This document shows positions 1-6,614 of a stretch of DNA of 10,115 bases, piece by piece. Within the stretch, counting starts at the first letter, position 1; every line of letters starts with the position of its first letter. Under the pieces are notes generated by a model. It had not been told where the DNA came from, did not search any database, and worked only from the letters and a program-made list of their open reading frames with translations. A program made the translations under genes and the position numbers. Location of the stretch: NCBI GenBank assembly GCA_012719335.1, contig JAAYAO010000113.1, forward strand, positions 1 to 10,115, written 5' to 3'. The DNA is from Propionibacterium sp. Its GTDB lineage: Bacteria > Actinomycetota > Actinomycetes > Propionibacteriales > Propionibacteriaceae.

Positions 1-101
1 AAGCCGGTGAAGAACACAGCCTTGGCCCACCGATCCAACGATCCAGCCAGTGGCATCCCTGTTCCCGGTTCCGCCACCAGCCCGTAGGCTCGCCTGAGCA
101 T
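1..101 (-). CDS. Possible start of a divergent gene, cut by the window edge
   Basis: A minus-strand frame opens with ATG at 99-101 and stays open to the window edge (33 codons seen). A second in-frame ATG at 54-56 is followed by MPLAGSLDRWAKAVFFTG, which reads like ordinary protein. No good ribosome binding site precedes either ATG. Starting at 101 would leave only 26 bp to the plus-strand gene at 128, so 56 is the more comfortable start. The plus strand is also open here (frame 1 to a TAG at 85-87) and shares the same third-codon sites, so base composition cannot decide between the strands. No family is recognised. Confidence 0.25.
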   Translation of the reverse strand, partial: MLRRAYGLVAEPGTGMPLAGSLDRWAKAVFFTG

Positions 102-127
102 CGACCCGTACGGAGGAAGCCCGCACA

Positions 128-1216
128 ATGAGTGAATCGACCCCTGCATCCCAGTTCCATCCCGCGCTGCGCACCCGGGCCTGCGAGTTGTTCGGCGTCG
201 ACTACCCCATCGTGCAGACCGGCATGGGGTACGTCTCGGACGCCAAACTCACCGCCGCCACCGCGAACGCCGGCGGGGTGGGCATCCTCAGCTCCGGGCT
301 GCTCTCCTACGAGGAACTGGTCAAGGCGATCGACGACATCAAGGCGCTGACCGACAAGCCCTTCGGGGTCAACGTCCGCGCCGACCAGCCCGATGTCGAG
401 AAGCGCATCGACCTGATGGGACGCACCGGGGTCAAGGTGGCCTCCTTCGCGCTGGCCCCCAAGCAGCCGCTGATCGAGAAGTGCAAGTCGCTCGGGATGG
501 TCGTGGTGCCGTCCATCGGGGCTCGCCGGCACGCCGAGAAGGTCGCCGCCTGGGGTGCCGACGCGGTCGTCGTCCAGGGTGGTGAGGGCGGTGGGCACAC
601 CGGTTCGGTGCCGACCAGCCTGCTGCTGCCCCAGGTCGTCGACGCGGTCGACATCGTGGTGGTCGGCGCCGGCGGCTACTTCGACGGCCGCGGCCTGGTC
701 TCCGCCCTGGCCTACGGGGCGGACGCGATGGCGATGGGCACCCGGTTCATGATGACCTCCGACTCGCCGGTGTCCCAGGCGGTCAAGGACGTGTACCTGT
801 CCAAGGGTGTCACCGACACCGTCGTCACCACCGAGGTGGACGGGGTGCCGCAGCGCGTCCTGAACGCCGGTACCGTCGCCCAACTGGAGAAGACCAACTT
901 CGTCACCCGGCTGCTGCGCGCCGGCCGCAATGCCCTGGCCTTCCAGAAGATCTCCGGCATCCCGATCCGCGACATGCTCAAGGAGGGTCTGGCGATGAAG
1001 AAGAACCAGGGCCTCACCTGGAGCCAGGTCGTGATGGCCGCGAATGCGCCGATGCTGTACCGCGCCGCCCTGCTCGAGGGCAAGACCGACATGGGTGTGA
1101 TGGCCACCGGCCAGGTCGTCGGCCTGATCGACGACGTGCCCAGCGTCGAGGAACTGATCACCCGGATCATGCGCGAGGCCGACGAAACCCTGAACCGCTT
1201 GGTACCGACGAGCTGA
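128..1216 (+). CDS. Nitronate monooxygenase-family FMN enzyme, IpdC-like
   Basis: This is a 362-residue TIM-barrel flavoprotein of the nitronate monooxygenase / 2-nitropropane dioxygenase family, expected in the cytosol with FMN. Visible family signatures are PIVQTGMG (27-34), NAGG (47-50), GGEGGGHTG (151-159, with His157 at the family's catalytic histidine position), AGG (181-183) and GADAMAMGTRF (197-207, phosphate-binding end of the barrel). From memory, the sequence resembles mycobacterial IpdC, an NMO-fold reductase acting on a CoA-bound steroid C/D-ring intermediate, more than true nitronate oxidases: blocks such as ASFALAPKQ, GGHTG and LTWSQV are shared. The ATG at 128 follows GGAGGAAG at 112-119. 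The next gene starts 40 bp downstream, so the two are probably co-transcribed. A small GCACC/GGTGC hairpin lies in the gap (1219-1232). The family is secure; the IpdC-type role is an inference, so no symbol is given. Confidence 0.9.
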   Translation: MSESTPASQFHPALRTRACELFGVDYPIVQTGMGYVSDAKLTAATANAGGVGILSSGLLSYEELVKAIDDIKALTDKPFGVNVRADQPDVEKRIDLMGRTGVKVASFALAPKQPLIEKCKSLGMVVVPSIGARRHAEKVAAWGADAVVVQGGEGGGHTGSVPTSLLLPQVVDAVDIVVVGAGGYFDGRGLVSALAYGADAMAMGTRFMMTSDSPVSQAVKDVYLSKGVTDTVVTTEVDGVPQRVLNAGTVAQLEKTNFVTRLLRAGRNALAFQKISGIPIRDMLKEGLAMKKNQGLTWSQVVMAANAPMLYRAALLEGKTDMGVMATGQVVGLIDDVPSVEELITRIMREADETLNRLVPTS

Positions 1217-1256
1217 CCGCACCCCGTGGTGCGACCCGACCCCGAAAGGTGAACTG

Positions 1257-2132
1257 ATGGGCAACTTGACCGACAGAGTTGTGGTGGTGACCGGAGCCGG
1301 ACGGGGGATGGGGCGCGAACACGCCCTCCTGGCCGCCCGCGAGGGTGCCTCGGTGGTGGTGAACGACTCCGGGGTGGAGGCCAACGGCGCCAACCCGGAT
1401 GCGACCATCGCCGACTCGGTGGTGGAGGAGATCCGCGCCGCCGGTGGCAATGCGATCGCCGACAGCAACGACGTGTCCACCACCAACGGCGCCCAGGCGC
1501 TGCTGGAGCGGACCCTCGACGAGTTCGGCCAGGTGCACGGCCTGGTCACCAACGCCGGCATCCTGCGCGACAAGATCTTCGTCACCATGTCCGACGACGA
1601 CTGGGATCTGGTGATCGCCGGCCAGTTGCGGGCCACCTTCGCCCCGGTGCGGGCCTTCGGTGCGCATTGGCGGGCGCTGTCGAAGTCGGGCACCGACCCG
1701 CGCGCCTCGGTGGTCACGATCTCGTCGACCTCCGGGCTGCTCGGCGCGGTCGGGCAGAGCAACTACGGTGCGGCAAAGGCCGGGATCGCCGCGATGACGG
1801 TGATTCTGGCCGAGGAGTTCGGCCGGATCGGCACCCGGATCAACTCGGTGGTGCCGGTCGCCCGCACCCGGATGACCGAGGACCTGCCCGGGATCGGTGA
1901 GATGGTCGCCGCCCCGGCCGACCCGAACGAGTTCGACGTCTACCACCCGGGTAACGTCTCGCCGCTGATCGGCTGGTTGCTCACCGCCGATTGCCCCAAG
2001 AACGGCGCGGTCTACTACGCCAAGGGCGGCGAGATCCGTCGCTTCCGCGGCTGGAGCTACGACTGGACGATCGACCAGGGCCAACGCTGGACCATCGAAG
2101 AACTGGACGCCGCCCTGCGCGACCGCGACTGA
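1257..2132 (+). CDS. Short-chain dehydrogenase/reductase (first of two)
   Basis: A 291-residue classical SDR with a Rossmann fold, probably NAD(P)-dependent and cytosolic. The cofactor motif TGAGRGMG lies at 12-19, NAG at 99-101, and the catalytic set is Ser157, Tyr170 and Lys174 (YGAAK). The segment after beta-2 (VVVND followed by an extended insert) and the GGNAIADSNDV stretch resemble the (3R)-hydroxyacyl-CoA dehydrogenase branch found in HSD17B4-like multifunctional enzymes, so oxidation of a hydroxyacyl-CoA or a ring hydroxyl is the likeliest reaction. The C-terminal part (about 230-291) is longer than in minimal SDRs and ends in an acidic helix. AAAGGTG at 1245-1251 is the ribosome binding site. 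It follows the IpdC-like gene by 40 bp, and a repeat island begins right after its stop. The substrate is unknown. Confidence 0.9.
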   Translation: MGNLTDRVVVVTGAGRGMGREHALLAAREGASVVVNDSGVEANGANPDATIADSVVEEIRAAGGNAIADSNDVSTTNGAQALLERTLDEFGQVHGLVTNAGILRDKIFVTMSDDDWDLVIAGQLRATFAPVRAFGAHWRALSKSGTDPRASVVTISSTSGLLGAVGQSNYGAAKAGIAAMTVILAEEFGRIGTRINSVVPVARTRMTEDLPGIGEMVAAPADPNEFDVYHPGNVSPLIGWLLTADCPKNGAVYYAKGGEIRRFRGWSYDWTIDQGQRWTIEELDAALRDRD

Positions 2133-2618
2133 TGTCCCCATGGCGCCGGTCGACCCCGCCGCAACCAGCCCTGGGTCGTCGGGACGTGGTTTCGACTGCC
2201 GGGCTGCGCCCGGCGCTCAACCGACGTTGCTGGGGGCGTCGGTTGAGCCGCTCGAACCGGCCTCCACGCTGGTTGAGCCGCTCGCGCAGCGAGCGTGTCG
2301 AAACCCCGCAAGGTTGCGCGCAGAAGCAATCACGGAGGTCTGTTGGGCTCGTAGAAGCCGGCTGGCAGTTCCTCGGCGATCGGGACGTGGTTTCGACTGC
2401 CGGGCTGCGCCCGGCGCTCAACCGACGTGCCAAGGAACGCTGGTTGAGCCGCTCGGGCCATTCCCTACGCTGGTTGAGCCGCTCGCGCAGCGAGCGTGTC
2501 GAAACCCCGCAAGGTCGCGCGCCAGTCAACCCCGACGTGGCAGGGGGGCGTCGGTTGAGCCTGTCGAAACCAGCCCCCGGAACATCGAAACAGCACCGAA
2601 CCAGAGAATGAGGCACGC
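2133..2618. repeat. Intergenic repeat island, two copies of a 136-bp module
   Basis: This 486-bp stretch has no credible gene. A 136-bp module at 2179-2314 recurs at 2380-2515, exactly 201 bp further on. Both outer 49-bp blocks are identical between copies (2179-2227 = 2380-2428; 2266-2314 = 2467-2515), while the 38 bp between them differ except for a shared GGTTGAGCCGCTCG. Each module begins with GGTTTCGAC and ends with GTCGAAACC, forming a large inverted repeat. It contains two hairpins with a three-base loop: GCCGGGC/GCCCGGC (2198-2214) and CGCTCGC/GCGAGCG around GCA (2279-2295). A minimal element, GGTTGAGCCTGTCGAAACC, lies at 2553-2571. The layout suggests REP- or MITE-like elements. The island splits two sets of co-directional genes and may also act on transcription. 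Confidence 0.88.
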
Positions 2619-3605
2619 ATGTTGGCCCAGGTAGTTACCGAACTCGGCACCCCCGATCAGCTCCGACTCACCGAGGTGCCCGACCCGACGCCGGGCCCCG
2701 GGCAGGTCTCGATCGCGGTCGAGGCGTCCGGGGTGAACTTCCCCGACGGCCTGCTGGTGGCCGGCACCTACCAGACCAAACCCGAGTTGCCGTTCACCCC
2801 CGGCTCGGAGGTGGCCGGCACCGTCCTGGCTCTCGGCGACGGGGTGGACGGGGTGTCGGTGGGGCAACGGGTGGTGGCCTTCTGCGGGCTCGGCGGGTAC
2901 GCCGAGCAGGTGCTCGCCGCGGCCAACATGGTCTACCCGCTGCCCGATCAGGTCTCGGCGGTGGCCGCCGCCGCGATGCCGGTGGCGCACGGCACGTCCT
3001 ACCACGGGCTGGTCGACCGGGCCCGGCTGCAACCGGGCGAAACCCTGCTGGTGCTGGGGGCGGCCGGCGGGGTGGGTCTCACCGCGGTCGAGATCGGGCA
3101 CCAACTCGGCGCCCGGGTGATCGCCGCCGCGTCCACCGACGAGAAGCTCGACCTGGCCCGCAGCTACGGCGCCGACGAGACCATCCGGTACAGCGACGAG
3201 GATCTCGGCGACAAGATCAAGGAACTCACCGGTGGCAAGGGTGTCGACGTGGTCTACGACCCGGTCGGCGGTGACCTCGCCGACACCGCGGTGCGCCGGC
3301 TGGCGGTCGAGGGCCGCTATCTGACGGTCGGGTACGCCTCCGGCGCCATCCCCAAGGTCGGGATGAACCGGCTGCTGATCAAGGAGGGCACCCTGCTCGG
3401 TTTCCAATGGGGGGTGTGGGCGCGCCGCAACCCCGACCTGCAACGCCACAACATGGACACCATGCTCGGCTGGGTCGCCGAGGGCCGGCTGCGTCCGCAC
3501 ATCGACCGCACCTGGCCGCTGGCCGACGCCGCCCAGGCGCTGCAGTACGTGCTCGATCGCCACGCCCGCGGCAAGTGCATGCTGACCGTGGGGGATGACC
3601 GATGA
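2619..3605 (+). CDS. Zinc-independent MDR oxidoreductase, quinone oxidoreductase type
   Basis: A 328-residue medium-chain dehydrogenase/reductase of the NADPH:quinone oxidoreductase group. The GroES-like domain covers about 1-115 (VNFPDGLLVAG at 39-49, PGSEVAGTV at 61-69). The nucleotide-binding domain carries LGAAGGVG at 146-153, followed by the downstream basic/acidic pattern typical of NADPH users. The catalytic and structural zinc ligand sets of alcohol dehydrogenases are absent. Members reduce quinones or act as enoyl- or crotonyl-type reductases; beside an acyl-CoA dehydrogenase, reduction of an unsaturated acyl thioester is at least as likely as quinone reduction. GAGG at 2610-2613 precedes the ATG. 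The stop overlaps the next start as ATGA at 3602-3605, so the two proteins are translationally coupled. The preceding gap is filled by repeats and shows no clear promoter of its own. Confidence 0.9.
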   Translation: MLAQVVTELGTPDQLRLTEVPDPTPGPGQVSIAVEASGVNFPDGLLVAGTYQTKPELPFTPGSEVAGTVLALGDGVDGVSVGQRVVAFCGLGGYAEQVLAAANMVYPLPDQVSAVAAAAMPVAHGTSYHGLVDRARLQPGETLLVLGAAGGVGLTAVEIGHQLGARVIAAASTDEKLDLARSYGADETIRYSDEDLGDKIKELTGGKGVDVVYDPVGGDLADTAVRRLAVEGRYLTVGYASGAIPKVGMNRLLIKEGTLLGFQWGVWARRNPDLQRHNMDTMLGWVAEGRLRPHIDRTWPLADAAQALQYVLDRHARGKCMLTVGDDR

Positions 3606-4900
3606 GCAATATCGACCCGACCCACGCCGCCGAGTACGCCGCCGGGGCGAAACACCGCTATCACACGGTGCATCGGGGCCCGGAGATCTTCGAGGAGATG
3701 AACCTCGCCCCCTCGGCGAAGGGCCGCGAGATGCTGGAGCGGGCGATCGATTTCATGGAGGAGTTCGTCTACCCGGCCGAACCGGTGCACGCCCGACAAC
3801 TCGCCGAGAACCGCGCCGACCGTCCGCACGAACTGCCCCGGATCGTCGAGGACCTGAAGATCGAGGCCCGCAAACAGGGCCTGTGGAACCTCTTCCTGCC
3901 CGACATCTCCGGCCTGTCGAACCTCGATTACGCCTACATCGCCGAGGTCACCGGCCGCTCGCCGTACCTGGCCCCGGACGCGTTCAACTGCAACGCCCCG
4001 TCCACCGGCAATATGGAGATACTGCACCTGTTCGGCACCCCGGAGCAGAAGCAGCAGTGGCTCGAACCGCTGCTGGACGGCACCATGCGCTCGGGGTTCG
4101 CGATGACCGAACCCGACGTCGCCTCCTCCGACGCCCGCAACATCTCGACCTCGATCGTCCGCGACGGGGACGAGTACGTGATCAACGGCCGCAAGTGGTG
4201 GACAACCGGGGTCGGTGATCCGCGCTGCAAGATCCTGGTGTTGATGGGCCGGATCGCCCCGGACGCCCCGGCCCACCAGCAGCAGTCGTTCATTCTGGTG
4301 CCGATCGACACCCCCGGGGTGACGGTGCACCGCTCGCTGCCGCTGTACGGCTACCACGACCAGCAGGGCCACGGCGAGATCACCTTCGAGAACGTCCGGG
4401 TGCCGGTCAAGAACCTGATCGGGGACGAGGGGTCCGGTTTCGCGCTGGCCCAGGCCCGGCTCGGCCCGGGCCGGATTCACCATGCGATGCGGTGCATCGG
4501 GATGGCCGAACGCGCCCTGGACATGATGGTGCGCCGGTCGATGGAGCGCGAACCCTTCGGGCAGAAACTGTCCGACCAGGGGGTGGTGCGCACCTGGATC
4601 GCCGAATCCCGGATGGAGATCGAGATGGCCCGGCTGCTGGTCACCAAGGCCGCCTGGATGATCGACCGGGTCGGTGCCAAGGGCGCGGCAACCGAGATCG
4701 CCGCGATCAAGGTGGTCGGGCCCCGGGTGGCCCGGGCCGTCCTCGACCGGTCGATCCAGGCCCACGGTGGGCTCGGCGTGACCGAGGACGTCCCGCTCGC
4801 CCGGATGTGGGCCTCGGCCCGGATCCTCGGCATCGCCGACGGCCCCGACGAGGTACACCTGCGCACCGTCGCCCGGGTGGAACTGCGCAAGTATCGCTGA
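3602..4900 (+). CDS. Acyl-CoA dehydrogenase, ACAD10/11-like
   Basis: A 432-residue acyl-CoA dehydrogenase: FAD-dependent alpha,beta-desaturation of an acyl-CoA, with electrons passed to electron-transferring flavoprotein. The helical N-terminal domain (about 40-160) leads to FAMTEPDVASSDA (166-178), the flavin/substrate loop, then the beta domain with RKWWTTG. The C-terminal helical domain has GPGRIHH (288-294), MAERAL and QAHGGLGV (386-393). IADGPDEVH near the end places Asp413 where medium-chain enzymes carry the catalytic Glu of their EGT motif. An aspartate here and the GRIHHxMR signature are, from memory, typical of the ACAD10/11 branch, which favours longer, branched or 4-hydroxylated acyl-CoAs. 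It is coupled by ATGA overlap to the MDR gene upstream. A weak AAGCC/GGCTT hairpin (4911-4927) follows, without a T-run. The exact substrate cannot be told. Confidence 0.93.
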   Translation: MSNIDPTHAAEYAAGAKHRYHTVHRGPEIFEEMNLAPSAKGREMLERAIDFMEEFVYPAEPVHARQLAENRADRPHELPRIVEDLKIEARKQGLWNLFLPDISGLSNLDYAYIAEVTGRSPYLAPDAFNCNAPSTGNMEILHLFGTPEQKQQWLEPLLDGTMRSGFAMTEPDVASSDARNISTSIVRDGDEYVINGRKWWTTGVGDPRCKILVLMGRIAPDAPAHQQQSFILVPIDTPGVTVHRSLPLYGYHDQQGHGEITFENVRVPVKNLIGDEGSGFALAQARLGPGRIHHAMRCIGMAERALDMMVRRSMEREPFGQKLSDQGVVRTWIAESRMEIEMARLLVTKAAWMIDRVGAKGAATEIAAIKVVGPRVARAVLDRSIQAHGGLGVTEDVPLARMWASARILGIADGPDEVHLRTVARVELRKYR

Positions 4901-4934
4901 CCGGGTCCGTAAGCCCCGTGATGGCTTCCCGCTC

Positions 4935-4995
4935 ACCAAAAGTGCAGTTGCTCACCAAGAGTGTTGACCTTTTTGGTTGCAACTGCATGTTTGGT
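4935..4995. promoter_or_regulatory. Nested palindromic operator over a promoter
   Basis: Four ACCAA half-sites lie in mirror arrangement: two forward (4935-4939, 4954-4958) and two reverse, read as TTGGT (4973-4977, 4991-4995). The inner and outer pairs share nearly the same centre, about 4965. The outer arms extend to 17 bp, ACCAAAAGTGCAGTTGC (4935-4951) against GCAACTGCATGTTTGGT (4979-4995), matching at 15 of 17 positions. The forward half-sites sit in a 14-bp direct repeat (4931-4944 and 4950-4963, one mismatch). The centre falls on the putative -35 box, so a bound protein would block polymerase. The TetR-family repressor encoded about 1 kb downstream is the obvious candidate, but that is inference. 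Confidence 0.6.
4964..4992 (+). promoter_or_regulatory. Putative sigma-70-type promoter for the second SDR gene
   Basis: TTGACC (4964-4969) is followed after 17 bp by ATGTTT (4987-4992), with TG at 4984-4985 making an extended -10. Transcription would begin near 4999-5000, giving a leader of about 25 nt that contains GGAGGAG (5014-5020) before the ATG at 5025. The -10 hexamer is weak, but the local AT-rich dip in very GC-rich DNA and the overlap with the palindrome support the call. Confidence 0.5.
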
Positions 4996-5024
4996 GTGCA
5001 GATACGGAGTGACGGAGGAGACCG

Positions 5025-5903
5025 ATGAACGACTTGCTGGACGAGATGGCCGTGGTGATCACCGGTTCGGGACGCGGGCTGGGCCGGGCCTATGCGCTGG
5101 CCGCCGCGGCCGAGGGTGCCGCGGTGGTGGTCAACGACCTCGACGTCGACACCGCCGAGGCGGTGGTCGCCGAGATCACCGAGGCCGGTGGCCGGGCGGT
5201 GGTCAGTGGCCACGACGTCAGCGACTGGGATGCCGCCGCGGAACTGATCGGGCTGTGCGTCGAATCCTTCGGACGCATCGACGGGCTGGTCAACAACGCC
5301 GGCATCCTGCGGGTGAACCGGCCCGAGGAGCAAACCGAACGCGACACCCTGGACGTGGTGAACTCCTCCCTGCTCGGCACCGTCGCCTGCAGCACCCACG
5401 CGCTGCGGCACATGTGCGAGGCCGGCCGCGGGGTGATCGTGAACGTCACCTCCGGGCAACAGATGGGGGCGCCGGTGATGGCGGTCTACGGAGCCGCGAA
5501 GGCCGCGGTGGCCACCCTCACCTACTCCTGGTCGCAGGATCTGCAGGCCAGTGGGGTGCGGGTCAACGCGATCTCGCCCAACGCCCACACCCGGATGGCC
5601 GATGTCTACGAGGAGTTTCTCGGCACACGGGCCACCGGGCAGAACGTCGGCATCGAGCCGGAGTCGAACGCCCCCCTGGTGATCTACCTGCTCTCCGAAC
5701 TCAGTGAAGGAGTGTCGGGGCAGGTGTTCCGGTTCGATGGGCAGCGGCTGATGGTGTGTGCCCACCCGACGGTGATCGCTCCGGACGCCTACCTGCCGGA
5801 GGGCCGCACCGCACGGGACGTGGCCGCGGTGGTCGCCGGCGAACTCGCCGGGCTGTTCCAACCGTCCGGGATTCGCCGGATCAGCGCGCCGATGTTCCAG
5901 TGA
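5025..5903 (+). CDS. Short-chain dehydrogenase/reductase (second of two)
   Basis: A 292-residue classical SDR, cytosolic and NAD(P)-dependent. TGSGRGLG is at 13-20, VVVNDLDVDT marks the end of beta-2 (an acidic residue there usually favours NAD), NNAG is at 90-93, and Tyr155/Lys159 form YGAAK. Ser143 is the likely catalytic serine but lies 12 residues before Tyr155; the usual spacing is 13, and Thr142 occupies that place, so the loop is one residue short or shifted. Like the SDR at 1257 it resembles the (3R)-hydroxyacyl-CoA dehydrogenase branch, but the two differ widely in sequence, so they are not a recent duplication. The C-terminal tail (about 245-292) is long. GGAGGAG at 5014-5020 precedes the start. 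It is the first gene of the third block, directly behind the palindromic promoter, and is followed by the regulator after 60 bp. Confidence 0.9.
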   Translation: MNDLLDEMAVVITGSGRGLGRAYALAAAAEGAAVVVNDLDVDTAEAVVAEITEAGGRAVVSGHDVSDWDAAAELIGLCVESFGRIDGLVNNAGILRVNRPEEQTERDTLDVVNSSLLGTVACSTHALRHMCEAGRGVIVNVTSGQQMGAPVMAVYGAAKAAVATLTYSWSQDLQASGVRVNAISPNAHTRMADVYEEFLGTRATGQNVGIEPESNAPLVIYLLSELSEGVSGQVFRFDGQRLMVCAHPTVIAPDAYLPEGRTARDVAAVVAGELAGLFQPSGIRRISAPMFQ

Positions 5904-5920
5904 CCAGCCCCGCACCGGCA

Positions 5921-5940
5921 TGACCACTTGCCAAGGTCAG
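5921..5940. promoter_or_regulatory. Possible operator/promoter of the TetR-family gene
   Basis: In the 60-bp gap before the regulator gene, TGACC (5921-5925) and GGTCA (5936-5940) form an inverted repeat with a 10-bp spacer. A -35-like TTGCCA (5928-5933) lies inside it. The best -10 at the normal distance (5951-5956, TAACGA) is poor and would start transcription almost at the ATG. The arms are short, so chance is a real alternative. It shares no ACCAA half-sites with the palindrome at 4935-4995. Confidence 0.25.
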
Positions 5941-5963
5941 GATGAGGCCTTAACGATGGGGGC

Positions 5964-6614
5964 ATGAGTACCCCACGGGCCAAGGACGCCATGATCGCGG
6001 CCGCCGAACGGCTGATCGCCGAACGCGGCATCGCCGCGCTGACCCTCAAGGACGTTCAACTCGCGGCCAACCAGTCGAACAAATCGGCCGCCCAGTACCA
6101 CTTCGGATCCCGCGAGGGCCTGCTCACCGCCGTCCTGGACAACCGGATGGAGCCGGTGAACCGCCGCCGGCAGGAGATCCTGGACAACTGGGTCGAACAC
6201 GGGGTGAACCCCACCGCCCGGCAGGCCGTCGAGGCAATGGTCGGCCCGCTGGCCGCCGAGACCGTGGGCCGGAACGACAGTCACTACGCACGCTTCCTGA
6301 TGCAGGTGATCTCCGACCCGGCGCTGACCGACATCGTCGAGGCCGGGATGCAGGCCGAGAGCCTGCGACGCATCCGGACCCTGCTGATCGGCCACACCAG
6401 CGTCGAACCGGCCACCGCGAAGCTGCGGGTGGGGTCACTGATGTCCTTCGTGCTGGTCACCCTGGCCCGCTTCGAGGGGCAACGCCGCAGCGCCGAGGCC
6501 ACCGCCGGGCTGGTTGCCGACCTGGTCGAGGTGTGCCTGGCCATCCTGTCCGCCCCCGATGCCGCAGCCGCGGAATCGGTGAGCCCGACCGACCGCGAAG
6601 GAGTCTCGTCATGA
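5964..6614 (+). CDS. TetR/AcrR-family transcriptional regulator
   Basis: A 216-residue one-component regulator. The N-terminal DNA-binding domain spans about 8-54: helix 1 (AMIAAAERLIAERG), then the helix-turn-helix from LTLKDV to the family signature YHFGSREGLL (45-54). The C-terminal ligand-binding and dimer domain (about 60-195) is helical and not recognisable as any named regulator; it does not resemble KstR2 as I remember it. A GGGGG run at 5957-5961 is the only, very close, ribosome-binding candidate for the ATG at 5964. The stop overlaps the ATG of the dioxygenase gene as ATGA (6611-6614), so repressor and enzyme are co-translated. Position inside the catabolic block suggests local repression relieved by a pathway substrate or CoA ester. 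The palindrome at 4935-4995 and the inverted repeat at 5921-5940 are candidate targets. Confidence 0.9.
   Translation: MSTPRAKDAMIAAAERLIAERGIAALTLKDVQLAANQSNKSAAQYHFGSREGLLTAVLDNRMEPVNRRRQEILDNWVEHGVNPTARQAVEAMVGPLAAETVGRNDSHYARFLMQVISDPALTDIVEAGMQAESLRRIRTLLIGHTSVEPATAKLRVGSLMSFVLVTLARFEGQRRSAEATAGLVADLVEVCLAILSAPDAAAAESVSPTDREGVSS

Noticed and set aside
1981..2634. Several long ORFs on both strands across the repeat island (164 to 211 codons)
   Set aside because: Their proteins are low-complexity Arg/Pro/Ser strings with periodic motifs (LSRSRSERVETP and the like) produced by the repeats in every frame. None has a family signature or ribosome binding site.
3317..4939. 540-codon minus-strand ORF opposite the MDR and acyl-CoA dehydrogenase genes
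   Set aside because: It is the usual antisense shadow of GC-rich coding DNA; the plus strand carries full, motif-complete enzymes.
6533..6610. Earlier start (6533) for the dioxygenase
   Set aside because: It would overlap the regulator gene by 82 bp and add 26 residues unlike the family. The ATG at 6611 gives the standard ATGA coupling.
5964..6614. KstR2 identity for the TetR-family regulator
   Set aside because: Although the neighbours recall the KstR2 regulon, the protein does not resemble KstR2 as remembered outside the helix-turn-helix, and the palindrome differs from the known motif.
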